Source of the DNA: Alphaproteobacteria bacterium
GTDB lineage: Bacteria; Pseudomonadota; Alphaproteobacteria; Geminicoccales; Geminicoccaceae
NCBI GenBank assembly: GCA_027045875.1
Contig: JALUAG010000077.1
Span: forward strand, 61,228 to 125,227
DNA length: 64,000 bases
Direction of reading: 5' to 3'
A model generated the notes under the pieces. It worked only from the letters and a program-made list of their open reading frames with translations, was not told where the DNA came from and searched no databases. Position numbers and translations under genes: made by a program. This document shows positions 8,350-21,231 of this stretch, piece after piece (position 1 is the stretch's first letter; each line of letters starts with the position of its first letter).

Positions 8350-8439
8350 CGTCCCTGCGCTCCCGCTGTCGTCCCCGCCGCAGCTAGCACGTCGCAGCCG
8401 GCGGCAAAAGTCGTCCCGCCCGCGATGTCGGCCGGACCG

Positions 8440-9156
8440 TCATCCCGGCCGCCGCCCGTCCCGCCCGGGGAGCAGCGCCAGATAGCGGCCGGAGGCCACG
8501 AGATCGCGGCGGATCGCGGCCAGCCTCCGCTCCTGCTCCGTATCCCGCCCCCAGTGCTCCATCTCCCACAGCTCCTCGAGGTGGGAGAGCGCGAAGGCTC
8601 GCTCCGCGTCGAGCTCGCCCCGCTCCACGGCGAGGCCGAGCACGAGCGAACCGGTGAGTCGGGTCACCGCGTGGAGCCCCACGAGCCGCCAGTCGTCGAG
8701 ACCCTCGCTGCGAGCGACCAGCCGCGCCACCGCTTCCTCCGGCTGGGCCACCGGCTCGAGCGCGGTGGTCGTCTCGAGGCGTGCGCCGAACTCCCGGCTC
8801 GCCCAGTCCAGCCATGGCTGCCAGTCCCGTCGCTGCCGGTCCGTCAGCGCCTCCGGCTGGGCCGCACGGTAGCAGAGCAGGTCGGTGCGGGCGAAGCCGG
8901 CGAGTTCGGCGATGGCATCCCCCCGCCGCTCCGGCATCAGATCGACCGCGGTGGTGGCGAGGCGGGTGAGCGGCATGAGCGAGGGTTCGATGTGCTCCCC
9001 CTGGGCCTGCCATTCCTCGGCGATCGCCGCCGCGAGACCGGCTTCCGGCAGCAGGAAGGTGCGGCCGGCGGGCGTGCGGAGCGGGCGGCCGTCCAGGAGC
9101 ACGCGATGCCCCCCTTCCCCCGCCGCGGGCTCGGCCCGGCGATAGAAGCGTTTCAT
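8440..9156 (-). CDS. ATP12 family F1-ATPase assembly chaperone
   Basis: A 238-residue ATP12-type protein, which in mitochondria and alphaproteobacteria is linked to assembly of the F1 alpha subunit. It begins MKRFYRRAE and contains typical family stretches LDGRPLRTPAGR (about 22-33), AIAEEWQAQGEHIEP (about 44-58) and LTRLATTAVDL. The C-terminal half has GLHAVTRLTGSLVLGLAV and the acidic LSHLEELWEMEHWG. Its ATG overlaps the HAD gene's stop by 4 bases, so the two are cotranscribed. The restriction of this family to alphaproteobacteria and mitochondria is a main reason for my taxonomic inference. Confidence 0.93.
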   Translation of the reverse strand: MKRFYRRAEPAAGEGGHRVLLDGRPLRTPAGRTFLLPEAGLAAAIAEEWQAQGEHIEPSLMPLTRLATTAVDLMPERRGDAIAELAGFARTDLLCYRAAQPEALTDRQRRDWQPWLDWASREFGARLETTTALEPVAQPEEAVARLVARSEGLDDWRLVGLHAVTRLTGSLVLGLAVERGELDAERAFALSHLEELWEMEHWGRDTEQERRLAAIRRDLVASGRYLALLPGRDGRRPG

Positions 9157-9803
9157 GCGGGCACCAGCCGCGCGAGATCGGCGAAGCGGTCGAGGAGATG
9201 GGCGGCGCCGGCGCCCGCCAGTTCCTGCGGCGGATGGTTGCCCCAGCGGACGCCCACCGGCAGCACCCCGGCGGCCCGCGCCATCTCGATGTCGAACACG
9301 GTATCGCCGACGAACAGGGTTTCCTCGGGCTCCACCCCGGTCTCCGCCATCGCCGCGAGCAGCATCGAGGGGTGCGGCTTGGAAGGATGACGGTCGGCCG
9401 TCTGGAGGGTGACGAAACGGCGTTCGAGACCGTGGCGCTCGAGGACCGCCATCAGCCCGCGCATGGCCTTGCCGGTGGCCACCCCGAGCAGCACCCCGCG
9501 TGCCTCCAGCAGATCGAGGATCTCCCGCGCACCCGGGAACAGCGGCTCCTCATGGTCGGGTCGCCGGCGGCGGGCGAGGAACGCCTCCCTGTAGAAACCG
9601 GCAACGCGGCTCGCCGTCTCCGGGTCGTCGCGCCCCAGCAGCACCCGCATGGCCTCCGGAAGCGACAGGCCGACGATCCGCCGTACCGCTTCGGGTTCGG
9701 GCGGCGGCAGACCGGCGGCGGCGAACGCTTCGCGGGCGCAGGCGACGATCGTGGCCTGGCTGTCCACCAGCGTGCCGTCGATGTCGAAGACGACGAGTGT
9801 CAC
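9153..9803 (-). CDS. HAD-superfamily hydrolase (phosphoglycolate phosphatase-like)
   Basis: A 216-residue haloacid-dehalogenase hydrolase. Motif I is FDIDGTLVDS with nucleophile D7 and acid D9, motif II is in VATGK, motif III is the Lys in SKPHP, and motif IV is GDTVFDIEMA. The cap is inserted after motif I, as in the beta-phosphoglucomutase/phosphoglycolate phosphatase group. I take a GTG at 9803 with AAGGGAG just upstream, because the open frame beyond it has no homology. It overlaps the ATP12 gene. The exact phosphate-ester substrate cannot be told from sequence. Confidence 0.9.
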   Translation of the reverse strand: MTLVVFDIDGTLVDSQATIVACAREAFAAAGLPPPEPEAVRRIVGLSLPEAMRVLLGRDDPETASRVAGFYREAFLARRRRPDHEEPLFPGAREILDLLEARGVLLGVATGKAMRGLMAVLERHGLERRFVTLQTADRHPSKPHPSMLLAAMAETGVEPEETLFVGDTVFDIEMARAAGVLPVGVRWGNHPPQELAGAGAAHLLDRFADLARLVPA

Positions 9804-10273
9804 GGCTCCCTTCCGTTCCGCGGCTCCGGCGCCCATGTGGCGCAGCGGGCGGCCGAAGGCAACGGGCGCCCGTCCCGCCCCGCCGCCGAGGCGCAGCCGC
9901 GCGGGCATCCCGCCCCGCCCTCGTCGCGTCCGGCCGCGGGCGAACGAGCAGCGGTCGCCCGGCAACCGAGCGATCGGGCACCGGATGTTTCCGTATGGCC
10001 GCTGTGTTGGCGATCGCCCCGCCCATCGGGGGGCATCCGGTGGAGGTCCGGGCGGTACCACGCGGGGCATGCACGACCCTGCCGTGTTCAGGCGCCTGTA
10101 TTCGCCCCGCTGGTCCTGCCGCCGGGGTGGACATCACCCGCCCGGATCGCGGGCCAGGGCGGGACGCTCGCCTCGTGCCGCCTCCGCTCCGCCCGGCGCC
10201 TCGCCGCGCCGGCGCCCTTCGCCACCATCCGATCCCGGCGGCATCCGCTCCCCCGGAATGCCGACCGGCCGGC
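9804..10273. other. 470-bp GC-rich intergenic region
   Basis: This lies between the HAD gene start and the tadC stop. Several frames are open in it, but only because of the high GC content: their translations are rich in Arg, Pro and Ala and resemble nothing I recognise. No convincing promoter, terminator or RNA gene was seen. It should hold the promoter for the HAD-ATP12-pccB unit and the end of the tad transcript. Confidence 0.5.
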
Positions 10274-11251
10274 TCAGCGGTTGATGAAGTTGTCGTAGAC
10301 GCCGATCACCGCCGGGCCGGCGAGGACGATGAACAGGGCCGGCAGGATGAAGGCGATCAGAGGGACGGTGAGGACCGCCGGCAGGCGGGCTGCCTTCTCC
10401 TCCGCCTTGATGATCCGCTGTTCGCGGAATTCCGCCGCCAGTACCCGGAGCGACGGGGCGAGGGGCGTGCCGTAGCGCTCGGTCTGAACGAGGGTACTGA
10501 CCACCCCCTGGATCATCGGCAGCGGCACGCGCTTGGCGAGATTGCCGAGGGCTTGGCGACGGTCGGGCAGGAAGGTGAGTTCGACGGCGGTCAGCGCCAG
10601 CTCCTCGGAGAGCTCGGGTGCCGACTTCCCCATCTCCTCGGCCACCCTTTTGAGCGCCGCGTCCAGGGCGAGGCCCGCCTCGGCGCAGATGACGAGCAGA
10701 TCGAGGGCATCGGGCAGGCTTTTCTGAAGTGCCGCAAGGCGCCGGCTGGTCACGTTGGAGAGCCAGATCTCGGGCAGGTAGAACCCCCCGAGCGCACTCC
10801 CCAGAAGCGCCAGCAGGCGCGGGCCCGCCTCGAGGTGGCCGAGATCGAGGACGATCAGCAGGAAAACGCTGCCCGCCCCGGCGACGAACGGCAGCACGAG
10901 CTTGGCGGCGAGATAGACGAAGAGTGCTTCCCGATTACGGTAGCCCGCCGCCAGCAGCCTGTCGCGGATACGCTCCGCCCCTTCGTGGCGTGCGAGCTTG
11001 AGGCGCTTGGCGATGCGGGTCGCCAGATCCTGGGTGCTCTCGCGCGCCCGGCGACGGCGGGAGGTCGCGCCGGCGGAGGCGAGCTCGGCCTGGCGGCGGG
11101 CGACGAGACGTGCCCGACGGGCCGCCGGATCCCGCTCGATCAGCGCGAACCAGACGGCGACCACGGAAACGAACCCCAGCACCGCGGCGACGGCGACGAT
11201 GGCGCTTTCGCCCTCCAGCACGAGTACCGACAGGTCCTGCAGGAACCGCAT
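10274..11251 (-). CDS. tadC: Tad pilus inner-membrane platform protein TadC
   Basis: A 325-residue type II secretion F-domain protein that forms the inner-membrane platform of the Flp pilus machine together with TadB. There is an N-terminal membrane segment (about 17-38), further helices around 115-160, the GspF-type core SLPDALDLLVICAEAGLALDAAL near 195-215, and a C-terminal hydrophobic pair ending LPALFIVLAGPAVIGVYDNFINR. It is the last recognised gene of the tad cluster here; the tadD that often follows is absent. It starts 1 bp after the tadB stop. Confidence 0.93.
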   Translation of the reverse strand: MRFLQDLSVLVLEGESAIVAVAAVLGFVSVVAVWFALIERDPAARRARLVARRQAELASAGATSRRRRARESTQDLATRIAKRLKLARHEGAERIRDRLLAAGYRNREALFVYLAAKLVLPFVAGAGSVFLLIVLDLGHLEAGPRLLALLGSALGGFYLPEIWLSNVTSRRLAALQKSLPDALDLLVICAEAGLALDAALKRVAEEMGKSAPELSEELALTAVELTFLPDRRQALGNLAKRVPLPMIQGVVSTLVQTERYGTPLAPSLRVLAAEFREQRIIKAEEKAARLPAVLTVPLIAFILPALFIVLAGPAVIGVYDNFINR

Positions 11252-11252
11252 C

Positions 11253-12247
11253 TCAGACCTCGAACCGGACCATCTTGGCGATCACCGCCACACCGAGGCC
11301 CATGCTGGCGAGCCCCATCCCCGCCAGCATCTGTCCGCGCGGATCGAACAGCAGCACCAGCATGTAGTCCGGGTTCATGAGATAGATCACGAACGCCATG
11401 ATGAAGGGCAGCGAACCGATGATCGTCGCCGAGGCCCGCGCCTCCGAGGACATCGCCTTGATCTTGAGTTTCATCTGCTGGCGGCGGCGGATCATGGTGG
11501 AGAGATTCTGCAGGATGGCCCCGAGATTGCCGCCGGTCTCCTGCTGGATGGCGATGGTGACGACGAAGAAGCGGAACTCGGGAATATCGACCTTGGCAGT
11601 AGCCGCCCAGAGCGCCTCCTCGATGGTCATGCCGATGCGCACGTTGCTCGAGATCTCCCGGAACACCTCGCCCACCGGATCCTGCACCTCGTTGCCGATG
11701 ATGGAAATGGCCTCCGAGATCGGCAGGCCCGATTTGAGCGCCCGCACGATGAGGTCGATGGCTTCCGGCATGAGCGCGAGGAACCTCGCCGCCCGACGCT
11801 CCCGGCGCATGCGGAGGAAGACGTAGGGAACGCCGGTCGCCGCCGCGAGGGCGAAGGGTACGGCCGCCGCCAGCGGCAGGCCACCGAGCAAGGCGAGGAG
11901 CAGCACCCCCGCTCCGAAACCCGCACAGAGCAGCAGGAAGTCCGGGAGTGCCAGGCCGATGCCGGCCTTGGTGAGCTCGGCTCGCAACCGATCCGGCCGC
12001 GGGACGAAGCGCAGGATATGCCCGGAAAGCCTGCCCAGACGCGAGACCTGGTCGCGGCGCCGCAGCGCCGTGGTCTGCGAGGCGACGACCGGTGCGCGGC
12101 TGGCCGCGCGCTCGCGCACGGCTTCGAGCCGTTTGCGCGTCCGCCGTTCCCGTTCGCCGCCGCCGGCGAAGGCGAAGGCGAACAGCAGCAGCGTTCCCGA
12201 AAGCAGCGCCAGCACCAGCGGCGCCTGGGGTGACGCGAGCAGCCCGT

Positions 12248-12251
<4 letters not shown>
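11253..12251 (-). CDS. tadB: Tad pilus inner-membrane platform protein TadB
   Basis: A 332-residue inner-membrane protein with a type II secretion F domain, partner of TadC. It begins MNGLLASPQAPLVLALLSGT with an N-terminal membrane helix. The central GspF core contains ALMPEAIDLIVRALKSGLPI, followed by QQETGGNLGAILQNLSTMIRRR, a conserved TadB/CpaG stretch. The ATG at 12251 overlaps the cpaF stop in an ATGA. The frame stays open upstream inside cpaF, but that part is not homologous. Confidence 0.94.
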
Positions 12252-13651
<1,400 letters not shown>

Positions 13652-13654
13652 CGC

Positions 13655-14869
13655 CTACCTCCAGAAGGCCAGCAGTCGCCTGACGACCGACCGCGTCTCG
13701 GCGGCCGGACAGCGGGCAGCGATGTTCGCCAGCGCGCGGATGGCCTGACCGACGGGGCCGCGCTCGGCGAAGGTCAGCTGACCCGCGTTGAGGGCCGCGG
13801 CCACGGTCTTCGGATCGTAGGGAATGCGGAGGTCGATCTTGCGACCGATGCCGTTCTCGAACTCCCTGGCGTCCAGTTCCCCCACCCTGTGGGCGCCGAT
13901 GCGGTTGAGCACCACCGTCGGATGGCAGGACCCGCTGGTCTTCGCCAGGGCCTGGAGGATCCTGAGGCCGTCGCGCATGGCGGCCAGCGAGGGATCCGCG
14001 ACGAGAACGAGCTCGTCGAGCTGTTCGAGGCAGGGTCGGAACAGGGGCGAGCTCGGTCGCGGCATGTCGAGGACGACGAAGTGGAAGCGGGTACGCAGCT
14101 CCTCGAACAGTGGCGGCAGGGCATCCGGCAGGGGCCGGCAATCCTCGTCGACGGGTTCCTCGGCCGCAAGGACGTAGAGGAGCTCGGAATACTTCATCGC
14201 TGCCCGGTCGACGAACAGCGAGTCGATACGCTCCGGGCTCTCCAGGGCCTCACGCAGACCGTGCGACGGATCGAGGTCGAAGGTCAGGGCCACCGTACCG
14301 GACTGGAGGTCGAGGTCGGTGAGGCAGACGCGGCGTCGCCGCGTTTCCGCGATGACGTGGGCGATCCCGCAGGCGATCATGGTGGCGCCGACCCCGCCCC
14401 GGGCACCGAGCACGCCCACGAGCCGTCCGAGCCGATTCATCCGGCGGTTGCTCGCCTGGCCCTGCAGCGCTCGCAGCAACGCCTCGTGCACGAGCCCCGG
14501 CGAGAGCGGCTTGACGAGATAGTCGCCGACGCCCCGGGCGACCAGCTCCCGGAACAGGCCGACGTCGTTCTGGTCACCGAAGGCGACCACCGTCACCCCC
14601 GGCTCGCAGACGTCCGCCAGCTCGTCGATGTCGGTGAGGGGCAGCTCGGAACCCGACAGATCGACCATCAGCACCTTCGGTGACCGGTGGGCGCCGAGAT
14701 ATTCGATGGCCTTGCGGATGCCACCCGACGATACCATGGTACGCCCGAAGGGCAGTTCGCCAGCCACCTGCTCGATCGCCCGCCGGCTCTCCTCGTCGCA
14801 GGCGAAGGCACAGAAGGAGGCGGTCGAGGGTTCGGCGGCCGCCCCGACCGGTTCGCCGAGTTCGCTCAT
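13655..14869 (-). CDS. cpaE: Pilus localisation protein CpaE/TadZ
   Basis: A 404-residue protein with an N-terminal receiver-like domain (about 18-135) and a C-terminal MinD/ParA-like ATPase domain, which positions the Tad machine at the cell pole. The deviant P-loop reads GARGGVGATM (near 155), with Ala where the conventional Lys of Walker A would be; this is common in CpaE/TadZ proteins and suggests altered ATP hydrolysis. Later motifs are LTDLDLQSGT and FVVLDMPR. It overlaps cpaD by 4 bases. The receiver-like domain lacks clear phosphorylation residues, so signalling by phosphorylation is doubtful. Confidence 0.92.
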   Translation of the reverse strand: MSELGEPVGAAAEPSTASFCAFACDEESRRAIEQVAGELPFGRTMVSSGGIRKAIEYLGAHRSPKVLMVDLSGSELPLTDIDELADVCEPGVTVVAFGDQNDVGLFRELVARGVGDYLVKPLSPGLVHEALLRALQGQASNRRMNRLGRLVGVLGARGGVGATMIACGIAHVIAETRRRRVCLTDLDLQSGTVALTFDLDPSHGLREALESPERIDSLFVDRAAMKYSELLYVLAAEEPVDEDCRPLPDALPPLFEELRTRFHFVVLDMPRPSSPLFRPCLEQLDELVLVADPSLAAMRDGLRILQALAKTSGSCHPTVVLNRIGAHRVGELDAREFENGIGRKIDLRIPYDPKTVAAALNAGQLTFAERGPVGQAIRALANIAARCPAAETRSVVRRLLAFWR

Positions 14870-15609
14870 TGCCCCGTCCTCTCCCTCGGCCTGCTGCCCG
14901 GCAGCTTCTTCACCTTGTCGGTACGGTAGCGCTCGACGGCGGCCGCCTCCCGCACCCCGTCGGCGGGTGCGGCAGGCCGTCCGGCGACGAGATCGGCAGG
15001 GTTGGCGATGGTCGCGGCGAGATTGAGCGCGGTCGCGCAGCCGAGCTGGGACATCGGCTCGTTGCCGGCCGCCACGCCCTCCGGGGCCGACCAGTCGGGA
15101 CAGGCGGGCAGGGTGATCATCGGCACCTGCACGACGATCTCGACCCGCCGGCTGCGACGCCAGCCCTCCTCCCTGGAACCCGCCGACACCGGGACGGCCT
15201 CGCCCAGGGCCAGGGTACCGATCTCGATGTCCGAATAGCCGCGTCCGGCGAACAGGGCGGCGACATGGCGGGCCCGCCGGGCGGCGAGGTCGGCGTTGTA
15301 GACCCTTCCCAGACGCTCGTCGGCATGCCCGCGGATGCGCACCGAGACGCCTTCCGGGGACGGAAGGGTATCGATGAAGCGTTCGAGGCGCTGACGTTCG
15401 GCCTGATCCAGTTCGGCCCGGTCGGTGGCGAAATAGGCGACGTGGGTGAACGGCACGTAGGCCGCCTGCAGACGCTTGGGCACGGGGTCCGCGGTCGGCG
15501 GTCGGTAGTAGCCCGTGGCCTGCGGTGCGCAGGCGCCGAGCGCGAGAACACCCAGGAGGAGACCCGTTCTCGTTCCGCGTCCGATCCGGCTTCCCGTCGT
15601 CTGGCTCAT
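14866..15609 (-). CDS. cpaD: Pilus assembly lipoprotein CpaD
   Basis: A 247-residue outer-membrane-associated lipoprotein. The signal peptide ends in a lipobox LALGAC near residue 27. The central part resembles an OmpA-type peptidoglycan-binding fold (RGHADERLGRVYNADLAARR, then RSRRVEI). The C-terminal GCATALNLAATIANPADLV is the signature end of CpaD. It probably assists the CpaC secretin. The gene lies 16 bp after cpaC. Confidence 0.92.
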   Translation of the reverse strand: MSQTTGSRIGRGTRTGLLLGVLALGACAPQATGYYRPPTADPVPKRLQAAYVPFTHVAYFATDRAELDQAERQRLERFIDTLPSPEGVSVRIRGHADERLGRVYNADLAARRARHVAALFAGRGYSDIEIGTLALGEAVPVSAGSREEGWRRSRRVEIVVQVPMITLPACPDWSAPEGVAAGNEPMSQLGCATALNLAATIANPADLVAGRPAAPADGVREAAAVERYRTDKVKKLPGSRPRERTGQ

Positions 15610-15625
15610 GATCCCGATCCGCCCG

Positions 15626-17074
15626 TCATTCGATGATGAAACCGGCGCCGCCGACCAGGCGGGGCGCGTTCGCCGGTGCGCTGCCGCCTGCGCCCGGCGC
15701 CAGCCGACGCGACACCAGCCTGCCCTCGAGCAGCCGTTCGAGTTCGCTCGGCTGCCGCATCCGGTCGAGAGGGGTGGACAGCCGCGTCGAGGCCGGGCGG
15801 ACCAGATAGGGGGTCACGATGATCACGAGCTCCGACTCCTCCCGCTGGAAGCGGGTGGAACGGAACAGCGGACCGAGCACCGGCAGGTCGCCCAGGCCGG
15901 GAAACTTCTCGAGGCTGCTCTTGGTGGAGCTCGAGATCAGGCCGCCGATGGCGAAACTCTGCCCACTCGCCAGTTCGACCGTCGTTTCGGCGCGGCGGGT
16001 CGCCAGGGCGGGGATCCGTATGTTGTCGAGCACGATGGCGCCGTTGTCGCTGAGGTCGCTGACCTCGGGCCGTACGCGGAGACTGATCCGCTGCCCCGAG
16101 AGCACCGTCGGCGTGAACGCCAGGCTGACGCCGAACTGCTTGAACTCGATCTCGATGTCGCCGTTGTCGGAGCCGACCGGAACCGGGAACTCGCCGCCCG
16201 CCAGGAAGGCCGCGGTCTCGCCGGAAAGGGCGGTGAGGTTGGGCTCGGCGAGCACGGTCAGAAAGCCCTCGCGCTCGAGCGCGTCCACGAGGCCGTTGAT
16301 GTCGATGTCGCCGTTGCTGAAGCGCCCCGCGAGGGCGCCCGCCGGACCGTTGTCGTCGGTCAGACGCTGGAACGGGAACCCGCCGCTCGCGAAAGCCCGC
16401 CCCGTCGCCAGACCGAAAACGAAGTCCCCCGGCGCCACCGCGGCGTCCCAGTTGATGCCGAACAGCCGGGTGACGTCCCGCGACACCTCGGCGATGCGCA
16501 CGTGGAGGCTCACCTGGGTGGGCGCCGTCACCCGGACGCGGTCGATCAGCGTCTCCTTCTCTCCGAGAAAACGGGAAGCGAGCTGGCGGACGTCCTCCGC
16601 CTCGCCCGGCGTGGCCACCGTCCCCTGGACCAGGATGCCGCCGTCGACCGAGATCACACGGAGCTCGGCATCGGGCACCACCTCCCGCAGCACGCCGCGC
16701 AGACGGCTCAGCGCATGCTCCACCCGCACTTCCCGGCGCAGCAGGACCCGGTCCTCGCCGTCCACCGCATAGACGGTGGTGGTGCCGGCCCGCTTCCCGA
16801 GCAGATACACGAGCCCGGGCGAGTGGACCTGGACGTCGGCGATTTCCGGGTCGGCGACGAAGACGCTGCTGGCGTCGCCGGCGAGGCGCATCAGCCTGCC
16901 CCGCCGCACCTCCAGCACCAGCGGTTCCTTCTGTCCGCGTCGAACCTCCTCCGCCGGCACCCGCGTCGCGACCGAGCCGGCGACGGTCTGGGCGCGACCT
17001 TCCGTGAGCCCGCCCGACGACAGCAGCAGTCCCAAGGCCACCGCCACCAGCCGACACCAGGATCTCGCACTCAT
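15626..17074 (-). CDS. cpaC: Flp pilus secretin CpaC/RcpA
   Basis: The outer-membrane channel for the Flp pilus (482 residues). A cleaved signal peptide (to about residue 28) is followed by the pilus N-terminal domain (KEPLVLEVRRGRLMRLAGDAS), a BON-type domain and the secretin core with FTPTVLSGQRISLRVRPEVSDLS and the C-terminal LVIIVTPYLVRP. I take the ATG at 17074, which overlaps cpaB by 4 bases and begins the signal peptide. The frame upstream of this is open but non-homologous. Confidence 0.95.
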   Translation of the reverse strand: MSARSWCRLVAVALGLLLSSGGLTEGRAQTVAGSVATRVPAEEVRRGQKEPLVLEVRRGRLMRLAGDASSVFVADPEIADVQVHSPGLVYLLGKRAGTTTVYAVDGEDRVLLRREVRVEHALSRLRGVLREVVPDAELRVISVDGGILVQGTVATPGEAEDVRQLASRFLGEKETLIDRVRVTAPTQVSLHVRIAEVSRDVTRLFGINWDAAVAPGDFVFGLATGRAFASGGFPFQRLTDDNGPAGALAGRFSNGDIDINGLVDALEREGFLTVLAEPNLTALSGETAAFLAGGEFPVPVGSDNGDIEIEFKQFGVSLAFTPTVLSGQRISLRVRPEVSDLSDNGAIVLDNIRIPALATRRAETTVELASGQSFAIGGLISSSTKSSLEKFPGLGDLPVLGPLFRSTRFQREESELVIIVTPYLVRPASTRLSTPLDRMRQPSELERLLEGRLVSRRLAPGAGGSAPANAPRLVGGAGFIIE

Positions 17075-17937
17075 GGTGATTCGCTCCCGCTGCCGGGCAC
17101 CTGCACCACCTCCGAGCCACGGAACAGGGCGACGCTGCGGCTGGCCCGCCGGGCCCGGCTCACCTCGCTGTCCCATGTCGGCGTCTCGCGGGCGGAGGCG
17201 CCGCCTTCGGAAGGTCGTTCCCCCTCGCCGGGACGGGCGAGGCTGCGCAGCCCCAGCCAGAGCTTGCCCAGCTCGAGCGCCAGCGCCACGCGACGTGCCC
17301 CTTCCGGAGTCACCTCCAGGGTCGCCGTGCGGATCTTCGGCGACAGCTCGTCGCTGCCGTCGGCGGCGGTGCTCAGCCGCTGGCCCACGGCGATCACCCG
17401 CACGTCGCGCAGCACCGTCTCGGCGACGAACCGTTCCTGACCGCCGCTGCCTTCCGCCTGCAGGGTCTGGGTCAACAGCACGTCGACCCGGTCGCCGGGG
17501 AAGATCAGCCCCGCCGAACCGGTGGCCTGGTCCACCGGCACGGACACCGCCTGCATGCCGGGTTCGAGAACGGCGGCGAGAAAGCCCCGCTCGCCGGGAC
17601 GCACGAGGGCGCCGCGGGTGATCGGTGCCCCCTCCTCGAGGGGGATGCGCACCACCGCGCCGACGAGATCCTCGATGGCGAGGCTGCCCTTCTCGACGTA
17701 GGTGGGGGGCAGGTCGACGTCCGGCCAGTCCTGCCAGCGCAGGCCCCGGGCGGTGACGAAGCTGCCCTGGGGAAGACGGCGCGCCGCCACCAGCACCTTT
17801 CTGGTCGCCTCCTCGACCTTCTCGGCCCGCACCTCCGCGGGCCGGCGCTGACCTTCGAGCCAGCTGCGGGCGAGGAACGCCGTCGCGCCGGCGGCGGCCA
17901 AGGCGAGGACGAGCAATAGCAGGCGACGGGCGAGCAT
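17071..17937 (-). CDS. cpaB: Flp pilus assembly protein CpaB/RcpC
   Basis: A 288-residue periplasmic or inner-membrane protein with one N-terminal membrane helix (MLARRLLLLVLALAAAGATA) followed by a SAF domain (about 45-110, with VLVAARRLPQGSFVTARGL) and an RcpC-type domain containing AVSVPVDQATGSAGLIFPGDRVDVLL. It is thought to connect the inner membrane with the secretin. The C-terminal 50 residues are polar and poorly conserved. It lies 10 bp after the prepilin peptidase gene. Confidence 0.92.
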   Translation of the reverse strand: MLARRLLLLVLALAAAGATAFLARSWLEGQRRPAEVRAEKVEEATRKVLVAARRLPQGSFVTARGLRWQDWPDVDLPPTYVEKGSLAIEDLVGAVVRIPLEEGAPITRGALVRPGERGFLAAVLEPGMQAVSVPVDQATGSAGLIFPGDRVDVLLTQTLQAEGSGGQERFVAETVLRDVRVIAVGQRLSTAADGSDELSPKIRTATLEVTPEGARRVALALELGKLWLGLRSLARPGEGERPSEGGASARETPTWDSEVSRARRASRSVALFRGSEVVQVPGSGSESP

Positions 17938-17947
17938 GGCGCGCTCC

Positions 17948-20267
<2,320 letters not shown>

Positions 20268-20414
20268 GGCGTCCCCGCCGCGGTTTCGGACATCGGTCGG
20301 GCCCGGGGCGCTTGCCGGGACCCGGCGCCTGATCTTCAATGTCGGGTACGACAACCGCGTCCGGCGGCACCGAGCGACGCCGCGACGGGCCGACAGCAGA
20401 CGGGAGGATCGACG

Positions 20415-21140
20415 ATGGCACGGACGGCACTGGTGACGGGCGGCACGCGGGGCATCGGCGCCGCCATCTCCACGGCCCTCAAGGAGGCCGGCTACGCGGT
20501 CGCCGCCAACTATCACGGCAACGACGAGGCCGCCCACCGGTTCCGCGAGGCCACCGGCATCCCCGTCTTCAAGTTCGACGTCGCCGACTACGAGTCCAGC
20601 CGCCGCGGGGTGGCGGCGGTGGAAGCGGAACTCGGCCCGATCGACATCCTGGTCAACAATGCCGGCATCACCCGCGACACCAGCTTCCACAAGATGACCC
20701 CCGAGCAGTGGCGGGCGGTGATCTCGACCAATCTCGATTCCCTGTTCAACGTCACGCGGCAGGTGATCGCGGGCATGCGCGACCGCGGCTTCGGCCGCAT
20801 CGTCAACATCTCCTCGATCAACGGCCAGAAGGGGCAGTTCGGCCAGAGCAACTATTCGGCGGCCAAGGCCGGCGTCCTCGGCTTCACCAAGGCGCTCGCG
20901 CTCGAGAACGCCAAGAAGGGCATCACCGTCAACGCGGTGGCGCCCGGCTACATCGCCACAGAGATGGTGATGGCGGTGCCGGAGAAGGTGCTCAGGGAGG
21001 TGATCCTGCCGCAGATCCCGGTGGGTCGGCTGGGCCAGCCCGAGGAAGTGGCCCGCTGCGTCCTCTTCCTGGTGAGCGAGGAAGCGGGGTTCATCACCGG
21101 CGCCACGATCACCGCCAACGGTGGCCAGTACATGATCTGA
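20415..21140 (+). CDS. phaB: Acetoacetyl-CoA reductase
   Basis: A 241-residue short-chain dehydrogenase that reduces acetoacetyl-CoA to (R)-3-hydroxybutyryl-CoA with NADPH. The cofactor motif is TGGTRGIG (8-15), the structural NNAG is at 81-84, and the catalytic set is S134, Y147 and K151 in SSINGQKGQFGQSNYSAAKAG. The GQKGQFGQ stretch is typical of PhaB rather than FabG. A GGGAGGA site precedes the ATG. It functions directly after phaA. Confidence 0.95.
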   Translation: MARTALVTGGTRGIGAAISTALKEAGYAVAANYHGNDEAAHRFREATGIPVFKFDVADYESSRRGVAAVEAELGPIDILVNNAGITRDTSFHKMTPEQWRAVISTNLDSLFNVTRQVIAGMRDRGFGRIVNISSINGQKGQFGQSNYSAAKAGVLGFTKALALENAKKGITVNAVAPGYIATEMVMAVPEKVLREVILPQIPVGRLGQPEEVARCVLFLVSEEAGFITGATITANGGQYMI

Positions 21141-21231
21141 GCGGCAGGCGGCGCAGTCGTCGCGAGCGGGGACCCGGCTTCTCTTTCCGCCGCACCACGG
21201 CTATGGGGTGGGGCGGGAAGGGAATTCGCTC

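Noticed and set aside
6733..9390. Long plus-strand open frame opposite pccB and ATP12
   Set aside because: It is antisense to two well-supported genes and its His/Glu/Arg-rich translation is typical of a shadow frame.
9804..10273. Several open frames in the gap between the HAD gene and tadC
   Set aside because: They exist in all frames because stop codons are rare in such GC-rich DNA; the translations are Arg/Pro/Ala-rich with no recognisable fold or ribosome-binding site.
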